NCBI RefSeq assembly: GCF_031834615.1
Contig: NZ_CP115543.1
Span: 3,855,001 to 3,919,000, forward strand
Length of the DNA: 64,000 nt
Direction of reading: 5' to 3'
DNA from: Stenotrophomonas aracearum
Lineage (GTDB): Bacteria; Pseudomonadota; Gammaproteobacteria; Xanthomonadales; Xanthomonadaceae
In this document: piece after piece, positions 39,891 through 48,591 of the stretch
Numbering within the stretch: position 1 is the first letter of the stretch
How the letters are laid out: each line of letters begins with the position of its first letter
Notes under the pieces: generated by a model
What the model saw: only the letters and a program-made list of their open reading frames with translations
Databases searched by the model: none
Told to the model about the DNA's origin: nothing
Position numbers and translations under genes: made by a program

Positions 39891-40760
39891 ATGCGCGTCA
39901 GTCTTCACAACATGATGACAAAAGGCCTCATAAGTGCGGCTTGGCTCACACTTTTTCTGGTCAATGGATGCGCCGCGTCCTCTTCACATGGGGCTGCGGA
40001 TTACTTCGAAGGAAAAGCGCTGCAGCTTGCCGTGGCGACCGAGAACGGCGATGAAGACGCGATCAGGCGACTGATCAAGGAGGAGGGCGTTGATCCTGAC
40101 AGGACCTTCGCACGCAGGGACGGCATCCCGCTCGTGGCCTGGCCACTACGTGCACGAAATCTGGATGGTTTGCGCGCACTGCTGGTCAACGGCGCAGATC
40201 CCAATGCCCGCGAAGTGAAGCAGATGAACGGCCGGGAGATCCGCTTCAACAACGCGATGGTCTATGCGGCCAAAATGGACGACCCGCGCTTCCTCGAGCT
40301 GCTGCTCGAGCATGGCGGCGATCCGAACACGCGGAATTCTGCCAATGAAACGTTGATGCTCCAAGCGTTCCTCAGTGGCAATCAGTGGAAGAACATCCAG
40401 ACATTGATTGCGCACGGGGCAAACATCAACGAGTCCAACCTCCGCAAGGGCGATGACACGGTCCTGAGCTGGTACACCGGTCGGGGTGGCTTCGATTCCG
40501 CGTATTGGTTGCTTGAGCACGGCGCCGATCCCACCTTGGCGTCGCGCCCGCCGGCAGGGTCAAGCGCTCCTTCGCGCCAGCTGATGGTGGAAGACATCTA
40601 CTGGGAAATCACGACGCCCGACCTTCTGCCGTGGCAGAAGAAGTCTCAGGCATGGCTGGTTGCACGGGGCATTCCGCGTCCGCCGATGCCTGAGCACATC
40701 AGGAAAAAGCGGGAGGCGTTCGGTTTTCCGTCGCGGGAAGAGGATGTGCCGTTGTTGTGA
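39891..40760 (+). CDS. Ankyrin-repeat lipoprotein, predicted immunity protein
   Basis: A 289-aa protein with a signal peptide ending at the lipobox-like VNGC (Cys27 from ATG 39891; ATG 39885 also possible). Four to five ankyrin repeats follow (LDGLRALLVNGADPN, PRFLELLLEHGGDPN, WKNIQTLIAHGANIN, FDSAYWLLEHGADPT). It should be anchored in the periplasm, the compartment where cell-killing lipases act. It is divergent from the effector, 114 nt apart. Ankyrin lipoproteins are known partners of secreted antibacterial lipases, so immunity is the best guess. Lower GC and AT-rich codons than the neighbours suggest acquisition. Confidence 0.7.
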   Translation: MRVSLHNMMTKGLISAAWLTLFLVNGCAASSSHGAADYFEGKALQLAVATENGDEDAIRRLIKEEGVDPDRTFARRDGIPLVAWPLRARNLDGLRALLVNGADPNAREVKQMNGREIRFNNAMVYAAKMDDPRFLELLLEHGGDPNTRNSANETLMLQAFLSGNQWKNIQTLIAHGANINESNLRKGDDTVLSWYTGRGGFDSAYWLLEHGADPTLASRPPAGSSAPSRQLMVEDIYWEITTPDLLPWQKKSQAWLVARGIPRPPMPEHIRKKREAFGFPSREEDVPLL

Positions 40761-40776
40761 GAGCAGCCGGGCAAAA

Positions 40777-40800
40777 CAGCCGGGCAGAGCCCGGCTCTAC
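40777..40800 (-). repeat. SMAG/REP-like palindrome
   Basis: Minus strand GTAG-AGCCGGGC-TCT-GCCCGGCT, almost the same core as the copy at 13884. It lies between the ankyrin lipoprotein and the lipid kinase stop codons and touches the kinase's 3' end. Confidence 0.65.
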
Positions 40801-41723
40801 GCCAGGAGCGCGCTGTCCAGTGGAAGATGCATGCGCAGGCGCGATGCGACGCAGTCGATGCGGAAGCGGCGTGCCTTTACCGGTTCGCCGTCCAGATTGA
40901 GTGTCATCGGTTCGTCGGCGTCGATCTCCACCCACGGCGCACGGGTGCGTTCGGCCACCTGCTCCAATGCACCCTGCTTGCCGCCGCGTACCAGCGCGGC
41001 AAGGGTGGACGCGACTTCGCCGCTCAGCTCGGGAATCACGGTGACATCGAGCAGGCCGTCATCGACCAATGCCTCCGGGCACAGCACCTGCCCACCGCCG
41101 GCCTGGCGGCCGTTGCCGATTCCCAGTGCGATGAAGCCCCCTTCCCAGCTGAAGTCCGGCGTGCGCAGCCGTGCACGGATCGGCTCGATCCGGCCAAGCC
41201 GGGAGATGCCGGTAACCAGGTAGGCCAGACCACCCAGCACCTTCTTCAGACCTTCGTCGGTTTCCACCGTCACCTCGGTGCCGAAGCCGCCACTGGCCAC
41301 GTTGGCGCACCACCACAGATCGCCCTCGGCATCGATGCGCAGCAGGTCCAGCGGTCGGGCGGCTTGGGCCAGGATCATCTGCAGGGCCTGCAGCGGCTCG
41401 TCGGGGATCCCGGCGGCTGTGGCGAAGTCGTTGGCGGTGCCCAGCGGCACCAGTCCCAGCGAAGGCAGGGCGTCGGCCGTTTCATCGCGGTGCGCCAGAG
41501 TCTCCGCCACCTCGCTCAGGGTACCGTCGCCCCCGGCAGCAATGATCGTATCCACCCCGTGCTCGATGGCTTCGGCCACGTACCGCTCGGCATCGCCATC
41601 CTCCCAGGTCACCCGGACTTCCAGGGTCACCCCCTGCTCGCGCAGCGCATGCACCGCCTCGCGCACCTCCTGGTTGCCGGTCGACTTGCCATTGAGGATC
41701 AGACGCCAGCGAAGACCACGCAT
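40797..41723 (-). CDS. yegS: Lipid kinase, YegS/DgkB family
   Basis: Diacylglycerol-kinase-like enzyme of 308 aa that phosphorylates a lipid (YegS prefers phosphatidylglycerol in vitro). It shows [10 protein letters not shown], the ATP-site [32 protein letters not shown] and the C-terminal [17 protein letters not shown] 41723 fits the family N-terminus. It is on the minus strand between the accessory pair and the GNAT-rpe unit. Confidence 0.9.
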   Translation of the reverse strand: MRGLRWRLILNGKSTGNQEVREAVHALREQGVTLEVRVTWEDGDAERYVAEAIEHGVDTIIAAGGDGTLSEVAETLAHRDETADALPSLGLVPLGTANDFATAAGIPDEPLQALQMILAQAARPLDLLRIDAEGDLWWCANVASGGFGTEVTVETDEGLKKVLGGLAYLVTGISRLGRIEPIRARLRTPDFSWEGGFIALGIGNGRQAGGGQVLCPEALVDDGLLDVTVIPELSGEVASTLAALVRGGKQGALEQVAERTRAPWVEIDADEPMTLNLDGEPVKARRFRIDCVASRLRMHLPLDSALLA

Positions 41724-41761
41724 ACAGCACTTCCACGGTAGGGGGAGGCGCAGGCTATCAG

Positions 41762-41903
41762 GGGGATGTGTCAGGCCCAGTGAACGTCATCAAACGGTCA
41801 CTGATCGCCCGGAGAATGAAAGTCCATAGCAGGGACGATGGATGGAGGCAGGATCAGCCTCCCGCTATTCCCAGGGCCGCATTCGCAAGAGTGCGGTCTT
41901 TTT
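41762..41903 (+). ncRNA. Candidate small RNA with intrinsic terminator
   Basis: No ORF. On the plus strand: stem AGTGA/TCACT, a GTCC/GGAC hairpin, GGAGGC-AGGATCA-GCCTCC, then CCGCATTC-GCAA-GAGTGCGG followed by eight T (ending about 41903), a textbook terminator with a GNRA loop. Both flanking genes are on the minus strand, so this terminator serves no annotated gene. A weak promoter (TTCCAC, 17 nt, GCTATC at 41731-41759) would start near 41762. Start and function are inferred. Confidence 0.5.
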
Positions 41904-41904
41904 T

Positions 41905-42390
41905 TTACGACGCGAATTTCTTCAACGCATCGCCTTCGAGCCGGAACACCGTCCATTCACTCTGCGGCTTCGCGCCGGCCGCTTCGTAGAATTTGATGGC
42001 CGGTTCGTTCCAATTCAGCACCGACCATTCGAACCGCCCGCAGCCTTCGGCAACGGCGATGCGGGCGATGTGCTGCAAAAGGGCCTTGCCGGCGCCGCTG
42101 CCGCGATGGGCCGGGCTGACGTACAGGTCTTCCAGGTAGATGCCGTTGCGGCCCAGCCAGGTGGAATAGTTGTAGAAGTACACCGCGTAGCCGATGGCGG
42201 TGCCATCGACGTCGCACACCAGCGCGCGGGCCTTGGCGTCGTTGCCGAACAGGCTGGCGACGATGCCGGCTTCGTCGGTCTGCACCGACGATTCGGCTTT
42301 CTCATAGATCGCCAGTTCGCGGATGAAGCGCAGGATCAGCGCGGCATCGGCGGCAGTGGCGGTGCGGATCTGCAGGCCGGCCGCGCCCAT
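41905..42390 (-). CDS. GNAT family N-acetyltransferase
   Basis: A 161-aa acetyltransferase whose acetyl-CoA loop is YVSPAHRGSGAGKALLQ. The pattern LEDLYVSPAHRG, WSVLNWNEPAIKFYEAAGA resembles the diamine/thialysine acetyltransferase (SSAT-like) branch; the substrate may be a polyamine-like amine. It starts 2 nt after the rpe stop, so the two are co-transcribed. Confidence 0.88.
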   Translation of the reverse strand: MGAAGLQIRTATAADAALILRFIRELAIYEKAESSVQTDEAGIVASLFGNDAKARALVCDVDGTAIGYAVYFYNYSTWLGRNGIYLEDLYVSPAHRGSGAGKALLQHIARIAVAEGCGRFEWSVLNWNEPAIKFYEAAGAKPQSEWTVFRLEGDALKKFAS

Positions 42391-42392
42391 GC

Positions 42393-43070
42393 TCAGCCCC
42401 GCGCCTTGGCGACGTTGTGGCGCATCTGGTCGATCACGTCCTTGTAGCTGACCGGCGCGTTGAAAATGGCCGAGCCGGCCACGAACGCATCGGCGCCGGC
42501 GGCGGCGATCGCGCCGATGTTGTCGGCCTTGACCCCGCCGTCGATCTCCAGGCGCACGTCGCGGCCGCTGGCATCGATCTTCTGGCGGACCACGCGCAGC
42601 TTGTCCAGCGCCGAGGGAATGAAGGCCTGGCCGCCGAAGCCCGGGTTGACCGACATCAGCAGCACCAGGTCCAGGTCGTCCAGCACCCAGTCCAGGATGT
42701 CCACCGGCGTACCCGGATTGAGCACCAGGCCGGGCTTGCAGCCCAGCGAACGGATCAGCTGGATGGTGCGGTGCACGTGTCGGCTGGCTTCGGGATGGAA
42801 GCTGATGTAGGTGGCACCGGCCTCGGCGAAGTCCGGAATGATGCGGTCCACCGGTTCCACCATCAGGTGCACGTCGATCGGCGCGGTCACGCCGTGCTTA
42901 CGCAGTGCCTGGCAGACCATCGGGCCGATGGTCAGGTTCGGCACGTAATGGTTGTCCATCACGTCGAAATGCACCCAGTCGGCGCCGGCGGCGAGCACGT
43001 TGTCCACTTCTTCGCCAAGGCGGGCGAAGTTGGCGGACAGGATGGACGGGGCAATGATGCAGTTGGACAT
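42393..43070 (-). CDS. rpe: Ribulose-phosphate 3-epimerase
   Basis: Interconverts ribulose-5-P and xylulose-5-P, 225 aa. TIM-barrel motifs include [49 protein letters not shown] and EIDGGV. It heads the rpe-GNAT unit. In many gammaproteobacteria rpe lies close to trpE; here about 5 kb separates them. Confidence 0.96.
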   Translation of the reverse strand: MSNCIIAPSILSANFARLGEEVDNVLAAGADWVHFDVMDNHYVPNLTIGPMVCQALRKHGVTAPIDVHLMVEPVDRIIPDFAEAGATYISFHPEASRHVHRTIQLIRSLGCKPGLVLNPGTPVDILDWVLDDLDLVLLMSVNPGFGGQAFIPSALDKLRVVRQKIDASGRDVRLEIDGGVKADNIGAIAAAGADAFVAGSAIFNAPVSYKDVIDQMRHNVAKARG

Positions 43071-43113
43071 GGCCGGGGCCTTCAGGACGTATGAAAAGAG
43101 GGGGCGCGCGCGC

Positions 43114-43443
43114 TCAGCGCTTGCGCAGGGTCTTGATGCGGTCGTAGGCGGCGTTGAGCTGGCGCGACCGGCGTTCGGCCTGCTGGCGCAGCTCGGGGGC
43201 GGCGCCCACGACCTTGTCGGGGTGGTACTGGGACATCAGACGGCGGTAGGCCAGGTCGACCTCGGCGTCGGTGGCTTCGGAGGTCAGCCCCAGCTCACGG
43301 TAGGGGTTCTCCCTGTTCAGGCGGAACCAGTCGGAATCGAAGGCATGCCCGATGAGCAGGCCGACCACGGCGCCGAACAGCGGATTGGGCCTGAAAAGCA
43401 GGGCGCCGGCGATGAATCCGAGCAGTTTTCCGTACCAGCGCAT
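43114..43443 (-). CDS. Short membrane-anchored J-domain protein (DjlA-like without TerB)
   Basis: A 109-aa protein. The N-terminus ([32 protein letters not shown]) resembles the glycine-rich membrane anchor of DjlA. It is followed directly by a J domain ([10 protein letters not shown] to the end) with the DnaK-stimulating HPD in QYHPDK. The TerB-like middle domain of normal DjlA (about 150 residues) is absent. It probably recruits DnaK to the membrane. Confidence 0.82.
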   Translation of the reverse strand: MRWYGKLLGFIAGALLFRPNPLFGAVVGLLIGHAFDSDWFRLNRENPYRELGLTSEATDAEVDLAYRRLMSQYHPDKVVGAAPELRQQAERRSRQLNAAYDRIKTLRKR

Positions 43444-43586
43444 GGTCGTCGGGGCGGCCGTGGCAACAAGGGATCCTCATTTTACGTCACAGCGGGCCCA
43501 ACCCGCTTTACACTAGGCCGCCCGCTGTCCCTGCGGGCCCTCCGGGTGCCCTGGGCAGCTGTCTCGACGAAGCCTCAGGAGTGCCC

Positions 43587-44513
43587 GTGCCGACCACGTT
43601 GTTGCAATCCGATCTCCCCGGCCTGCCCTTGCGCCATCGCGGCAAGGTGCGTGATGTTTTCGACATTCCACGCGAGCGGCTGCCCGCCGGCACCCCGCCG
43701 GGGGACTACCTGCTGATGGTCGCGACCGACCGTCTGTCCGCCTTCGACGTGGTGCTTCCGGACCCGATCCCGGGCAAGGGCGAAATGCTCTGCCAGGTGT
43801 CGAACTTCTGGTTCGCCAAGACCGCGCACCTGATGCCCAACCACCTGACCGGCATTGACGTGGCCAGCGTGCTGCCCGAGGGCGTGGACCCGGCCCTGTA
43901 TGCCAAGCGCGCGGTGGTGACCCGCAAGCTCAAGCCGGTGCCGGTGGAAGCCATCGCCCGCGGCTACCTGATCGGCAGCGGCTGGAAGGACTACCAGCGC
44001 ACCGGCAAGGTCAGCGGCATTGAACTGCCCGACGGCCTGCGCCAGGCCGAACAGCTGCCCGAGCCGATCTTCACCCCGTCGACCAAGGCCGCCGTGGGCG
44101 ACCATGACGAGAACATCGACTTCGACGCGATGGTGAAAGCCGTAGGCGCCGACCTGGCCGAGCGCGTGCGCGACGCCACCCTGCGCATCTACAAGTTCGC
44201 CGCCGATTACGCGCGCGAGCACGGCATCATCCTGGCCGACACCAAGTTCGAGTTCGGGACCGACGCCGACGGTCGCCTGTACATCATGGACGAAATGCTG
44301 ACGCCGGATTCCTCGCGTTACTGGCCGGCCGACGAGTACGAAGTGGGCACCAGCCCGCCGAGCTACGACAAGCAGTTCGTCCGTGATTACCTGGAGACCC
44401 TGGACTGGGGCAAGACCGCTCCGGGCCCGTCGATTCCGGCGGAGATCATCGAACGCACGCGCGCCAAGTACGCTGAAGCGTTGCAGCGGCTGGCGGGAAT
44501 TTCGGTCGACTGA
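43587..44513 (+). CDS. purC: Phosphoribosylaminoimidazole-succinocarboxamide synthase
   Basis: Joins aspartate to CAIR in purine synthesis, 308 aa, the longer eukaryote-like form. Motifs are [51 protein letters not shown] and [12 protein letters not shown] 43587 is preferred: AGGAG ends 5 nt before it, whereas the alternative GTG 43581 overlaps the ribosome site. Confidence 0.94.
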   Translation: MPTTLLQSDLPGLPLRHRGKVRDVFDIPRERLPAGTPPGDYLLMVATDRLSAFDVVLPDPIPGKGEMLCQVSNFWFAKTAHLMPNHLTGIDVASVLPEGVDPALYAKRAVVTRKLKPVPVEAIARGYLIGSGWKDYQRTGKVSGIELPDGLRQAEQLPEPIFTPSTKAAVGDHDENIDFDAMVKAVGADLAERVRDATLRIYKFAADYAREHGIILADTKFEFGTDADGRLYIMDEMLTPDSSRYWPADEYEVGTSPPSYDKQFVRDYLETLDWGKTAPGPSIPAEIIERTRAKYAEALQRLAGISVD

Positions 44514-44522
44514 GGAACCTCG

Positions 44523-45008
44523 ATGTCCACGACTACCCAGCTTGTGCGACCCATCGACCGGTATTTCGCCAGTTACTCGGCTGACCACCGCAATACGCTG
44601 AACCAGCGCATCCATGTGGTGGCGGTACCGGCGATCCTGTGGTCGGTGGTCGCCCTGCTGTGGTGCCTGCCGCCGTTGATCACCTGGTTCCAGTACGGGG
44701 TATGGGCAGGGGTGGCGATGTTCACCGCATGGTGCTTCTACAACCGGCTCTCACGCCGGTTGGGCCTGGGGATGCTGGCGTTCTTCTTCGTCTCCGGCTG
44801 TACCTGTCGGCTGCTGGAAGCCGAGATCGGCCTGTCCAACCTGGCCTGGCTGGGGCTGGGCGTGTTCGTGGTGGCATGGATCGCGCAGTTCATCGGCCAC
44901 AAGTACGAAGGGCGCAAGCCCAGCTTCCTCACCGACCTGACCTATCTGCTGATTGGCCCGGCCTGGGTGATGGCCAAGTTCTACCGCCGGATGGACTGGC
45001 GGTACTGA
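44523..45008 (+). CDS. Mpo1-like (DUF962) membrane protein
   Basis: A 161-aa protein with four membrane helices and the DUF962 signature YSADHRNTLNQRIHVVAVP and AQFIGHKYEGRKPS, whose His residues bind iron in yeast Mpo1, a 2-hydroxy fatty-acid dioxygenase. Bacterial function is not established. It is 9 nt after purC and probably co-transcribed. Confidence 0.85.
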   Translation: MSTTTQLVRPIDRYFASYSADHRNTLNQRIHVVAVPAILWSVVALLWCLPPLITWFQYGVWAGVAMFTAWCFYNRLSRRLGLGMLAFFFVSGCTCRLLEAEIGLSNLAWLGLGVFVVAWIAQFIGHKYEGRKPSFLTDLTYLLIGPAWVMAKFYRRMDWRY

Positions 45009-45376
45009 GCATGCGCCGGGCAGCCCCCGGCGCCACGCGAACCTGAACGAAAATCATGCTCACTCCTGCTCCACGCGGGCGGGTGGAGCATGGCCGTGGG
45101 AGGGCGGTTGGACGGGGGAACCGTTCATGTTCGGGACGCGGTTGCGCAGCGCGCAGCCCCCGTCATTGCTGGGCCGACCGGCCGCCGGACATCGCGTTGC
45201 GCGGAATGTCCGGACCGCTCCATACGCGATGGAACGTACCCGAATGGGCGTCTGCCTGGCGATAGATAAAATGAATCACGCACGTTGCCTGCAATTGATG
45301 GCGTAATCGAGTCTTTCCGCGACAAATCCCCGCCTGTTAGACTGAAAGGCCTGCTCGTGAATCGCGCATTCCCTGC
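45009..45376. other. Non-coding gap of 368 bp before the Mrp operon
   Basis: It holds a GC hairpin at 45013-45033 (GCGCCGGG/CCCGGCGC) that may end the purC-DUF962 transcript, and a second hairpin with a perfect 8-bp stem, CCGGACAT (45185-45192) with ATGTCCGG (45206-45213). A promoter for mrp probably lies in its last 120 bp, the most AT-rich part (GATAGATAAAATGAATC near 45260). No credible ORF. Confidence 0.5.
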
Positions 45377-48205
45377 ATGAATCCCAGCCTTCTCCTGCTG
45401 CTTGCCCTGCCCTTCCTGCTGGCGGTGGCCGTGGCCGTGTTCCGCCGCAGCTCCCGCGCTACCGCCGCCTGGATGGCCGCCGCCGCACCCGTGGGCGGTC
45501 TGGCGCTGCTGGCAACGATGACCCCCGGCATCCTGGATGGCGGGGTCTTGCGCAGTTTCGGGGAGTGGCTGCCGCAGATCGGGCTGGCCTTCTCGCTGCG
45601 GCTGGACGGGCTGGCCTGGATGTTCGCCGGGATGGTGCTGGCGATCGGCGCGCTGGTGGTGATGTACGCGCACTACTACCTGAGCCCGCGCGACAACGCG
45701 CACCGCTTCTACTGCTACCTGCTGCTGTTCATGGGCGCCATGCTGGGCATGGTGCTGTCGGGCAACCTGCTGCTGCTGATGGTGTTCTGGGAAATGACCA
45801 GCATCAGCTCGTTCCTGCTGATCGGCTTCTGGTCGCACCGCCAGGACGCCCGCGAGGGTGCGCGGATGGCGTTGGTGGTGACCGGCGGCGGCGGACTGGC
45901 GCTGCTGGGTGGCGTGCTGCTGATCGGGCGCATCGTCGGCAGCTTCGAACTGGACGCGGTGCTGGCCGCCGGCGACCTGATCCGCAGCAGCCCGCTGTAC
46001 CCGTACGCGCTGTTCCTGGTGCTGGCCGGCATCTTCACCAAGAGCGCGCAGTTCCCGTTCCACTTCTGGCTGCCGCATGCCATGGCCGCGCCGACTCCGG
46101 TGTCGGCCTACCTGCATTCGGCCACGATGGTGAAGGCCGGCGTGTTCCTGCTGGCGCGGCTGCACCCGGCCCTGGCCGGCACCGACCTGTTCTTCTATAC
46201 GGTCAGCGGGATCGGCGCGCTGACCCTGCTGATCGGTGCCTGGAACGCGATCTTCCAGCACGACCTGAAAGGCCTGCTGGCCTATTCGACGATCTCCCAC
46301 CTCGGCCTGATCACCCTGCTGTTCGGCCTGTCCACGCCGATGGCGGTGGTGGCCGGCGTGTTCCACATCCTCAACCACGCCACCTTCAAGGCTTCGCTGT
46401 TCATGGCCGCCGGCATCATCGACCATGAAACCGGCACCCGCGACATGCGCAAGCTCGGCGGGTTGCGGCGGCTGATGCCATTCACCAGCGCGCTGGCAAT
46501 CATCGCCTCGCTGGCGATGGCCGGCATTCCCCTGCTCAACGGCTTCCTCTCCAAGGAAATGCTGTTCGCCGAGGCGATCACCGCACAGGGCCCGGAGCCG
46601 ATGCGCATCGCCGTGTCCATCGCAGCGCTGCTGGCCGGCGTGTTCGGCGTGGCCTACAGCCTGCGCTTCGTGCACGACACCTTCTTCGGCAAGGGGCCGC
46701 ATGACCTGGACCGCGTGCCGCACGAGCCGCCGCGCTTCATGAAGGTGCCGGTGGAGATCCTGGTGGTGATCTGCGTCGCCGTGGGCATCGCCCCGGCCCT
46801 CACCGTGGCACCGGTACTGCACGCAGCGGCCTCGTCCATCCTGGGCCCGGCCATGCCGGCGTACAGCCTGTCGATCTGGCACGGCTTCAACATGCCGCTG
46901 ATGATGAGCATCGGCGGGGTACTTGGCGGCATCGCGCTCTACTTTGGGCTGCGCCGCCTGATCAACCTGCATGCAGTGATCACCCGCGCCACCGGCCGCA
47001 ACCTGTTCCACAAGCAGCTGGACGTGGTGTTCGGGTTCGCCCACTGGCTCACGCACACGCTGGCCAACGGCAGCCTGCAGCGCATGCTGATGGCGCTGGT
47101 GGTAGTGGCGATCATCGTGGCCGCCGCCCCCTTCGTGGCCAACCCGGTGTCGCCGAACTGGCCGTCACCGCAGCCGTTGTCGCTGCTGGGCTGGCTGGTG
47201 TGGGTGGTGATGATTGCCTGCGCGCTGGGCGCGTTGTTCCTGTACCGGCAGCGCCTGCTGGCGGTACTGGTGGTGGGCGGAACGGGGCTGATGGTCTCGC
47301 TCACCTTCGTATACCTCTCGGCGCCCGACCTGGCGTTGACCCAGCTGCTGGTGGAAATGGTCACCCTGGTGCTGATGTTGCTGGGCATGAACTACCTGCC
47401 GGCACAGTCGCCACCGGAGAAGTCGCAGTGGCGCAAGCGCCGCGACGCGCTGATCGCGGTGGTCGGCGGCGCCGGCCTGGCCGCCATGGCCTACAGCGCC
47501 ATGACCCTGCCGCCCAACACCATGGCCGGCGAAATGCTGGCGCGGGCCCTGCCCGAGGCGTATGGCGAGAACGTGGTCAACGTGATCCTGGTCGACTTCC
47601 GCGGGTTCGATACGTTCGGCGAGATCACCGTGTTCGGCATCGCCGCGCTGGTGGTGCACGCCATGCTGCGGCGCTCGCGCATGGCGCCGGAGCAGATCAT
47701 GCCCGGCCCGCCCATCCAGCTGCCGGTGCCGGCCGACCTGGCCCAGGTGATGTTCCCGCTGACCCTCACCGTGTCCATCTTCCTGTTCCTGCGCGGCCAC
47801 AACGCGCCTGGCGGCGGCTTCATCGCCGGCCTGGTGCTGGCGGTGCCGCTGCTGATCCAGTACGTGATCCAGGGCACCGCGTCGGTGGAGTCCCGCTTCG
47901 GCTTCGACTATATCCGCTGCATCGGCGCGGGCCTGTTGATCGCCATCGTCAGTGGCAGTGCCTCGATGCTGTTCGGGGTGCCGTTCCTGACCAGTGGCCA
48001 TATCGACCTGGACGTGCCGCTGATCGGCACCGTGCCGCTGGCCAGTGCCATCGGCTTCGACACCGGCGTGTACCTGGTGGTGTTCGGCGGCGCGATGCTG
48101 ATCCTGTCGATGATGGGCACCGTGAAGCCCTCGCGTACCCGCGACTCGCGCAAGGGCGAGATCGATCCCAACCGCCGTTCGGCACGCACCGGGGAGACCC
48201 ACTGA
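45377..48205 (+). CDS. mrpA: Mrp-type Na+(K+)/H+ antiporter, fused subunits A and B
   Basis: Largest subunit of the multi-subunit cation/proton antiporter, 942 aa. The N-terminal ~500 residues are homologous to complex I NuoL (HSATMVKAGVFLLARLHP, the quinone-antiporter signature). Then come the MrpA C-terminal helices and, from about 795, an MnhB/MrpB domain (GHNAPGGGFIAGL). So separate mrpB is not needed. It exports Na+ or K+ in exchange for protons, for pH and salt tolerance. The stop overlaps mrpC by 1 nt (TGATG). Confidence 0.93.
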   Translation: MNPSLLLLLALPFLLAVAVAVFRRSSRATAAWMAAAAPVGGLALLATMTPGILDGGVLRSFGEWLPQIGLAFSLRLDGLAWMFAGMVLAIGALVVMYAHYYLSPRDNAHRFYCYLLLFMGAMLGMVLSGNLLLLMVFWEMTSISSFLLIGFWSHRQDAREGARMALVVTGGGGLALLGGVLLIGRIVGSFELDAVLAAGDLIRSSPLYPYALFLVLAGIFTKSAQFPFHFWLPHAMAAPTPVSAYLHSATMVKAGVFLLARLHPALAGTDLFFYTVSGIGALTLLIGAWNAIFQHDLKGLLAYSTISHLGLITLLFGLSTPMAVVAGVFHILNHATFKASLFMAAGIIDHETGTRDMRKLGGLRRLMPFTSALAIIASLAMAGIPLLNGFLSKEMLFAEAITAQGPEPMRIAVSIAALLAGVFGVAYSLRFVHDTFFGKGPHDLDRVPHEPPRFMKVPVEILVVICVAVGIAPALTVAPVLHAAASSILGPAMPAYSLSIWHGFNMPLMMSIGGVLGGIALYFGLRRLINLHAVITRATGRNLFHKQLDVVFGFAHWLTHTLANGSLQRMLMALVVVAIIVAAAPFVANPVSPNWPSPQPLSLLGWLVWVVMIACALGALFLYRQRLLAVLVVGGTGLMVSLTFVYLSAPDLALTQLLVEMVTLVLMLLGMNYLPAQSPPEKSQWRKRRDALIAVVGGAGLAAMAYSAMTLPPNTMAGEMLARALPEAYGENVVNVILVDFRGFDTFGEITVFGIAALVVHAMLRRSRMAPEQIMPGPPIQLPVPADLAQVMFPLTLTVSIFLFLRGHNAPGGGFIAGLVLAVPLLIQYVIQGTASVESRFGFDYIRCIGAGLLIAIVSGSASMLFGVPFLTSGHIDLDVPLIGTVPLASAIGFDTGVYLVVFGGAMLILSMMGTVKPSRTRDSRKGEIDPNRRSARTGETH

Positions 48206-48591
48206 TGGAACTGGCCCTGGCAAGTGCAATTGGCGTACTGGGTGCGATCGGCATCTACCTGCTGCTGCGCGCGCGCAGCTTCGACGTGATCCTGGGCATG
48301 ACCTTCCTGTCCTATGCCACCAACCTGCTGATCTTCGCCGGCGGCCGGTTGGTCAGCGGCAAGGCGCCGGTGCTTCGCGCAGGACTGGATTCGAACCTGG
48401 GCAACTACACCGACCCGCTGCCGCAGGCGCTGGTGCTCACCGCGATCGTCATCGCCTTTGCGATGACCGCGGTGAGCATCGTGCTGGCCATGCGCAGCCG
48501 CAGCGACAACCACAGCGACCATGTGGACGCGCACGAGGATGAGGCTTCCGAGCTGCCCGATACCGCGCCCGGCCGGGAGGGTGGCGCATGA
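48205..48591 (+). CDS. mrpC: Mrp antiporter subunit C
   Basis: A 128-aa NuoK-like subunit with three membrane helices (about 5-23, 28-50, 78-100) and a His/Asp/Glu-rich cytoplasmic tail (SDNHSDHVDAHEDEAS). Translation is coupled: its ATG shares one base with the mrpA stop, and its stop overlaps mrpD by 4 nt. Confidence 0.9.
   Translation: MELALASAIGVLGAIGIYLLLRARSFDVILGMTFLSYATNLLIFAGGRLVSGKAPVLRAGLDSNLGNYTDPLPQALVLTAIVIAFAMTAVSIVLAMRSRSDNHSDHVDAHEDEASELPDTAPGREGGA

Noticed and set aside
40001..40252. Short antisense frames inside the ankyrin lipoprotein
   Set aside because: No start signal or family; the ankyrin repeats on the plus strand are clear.
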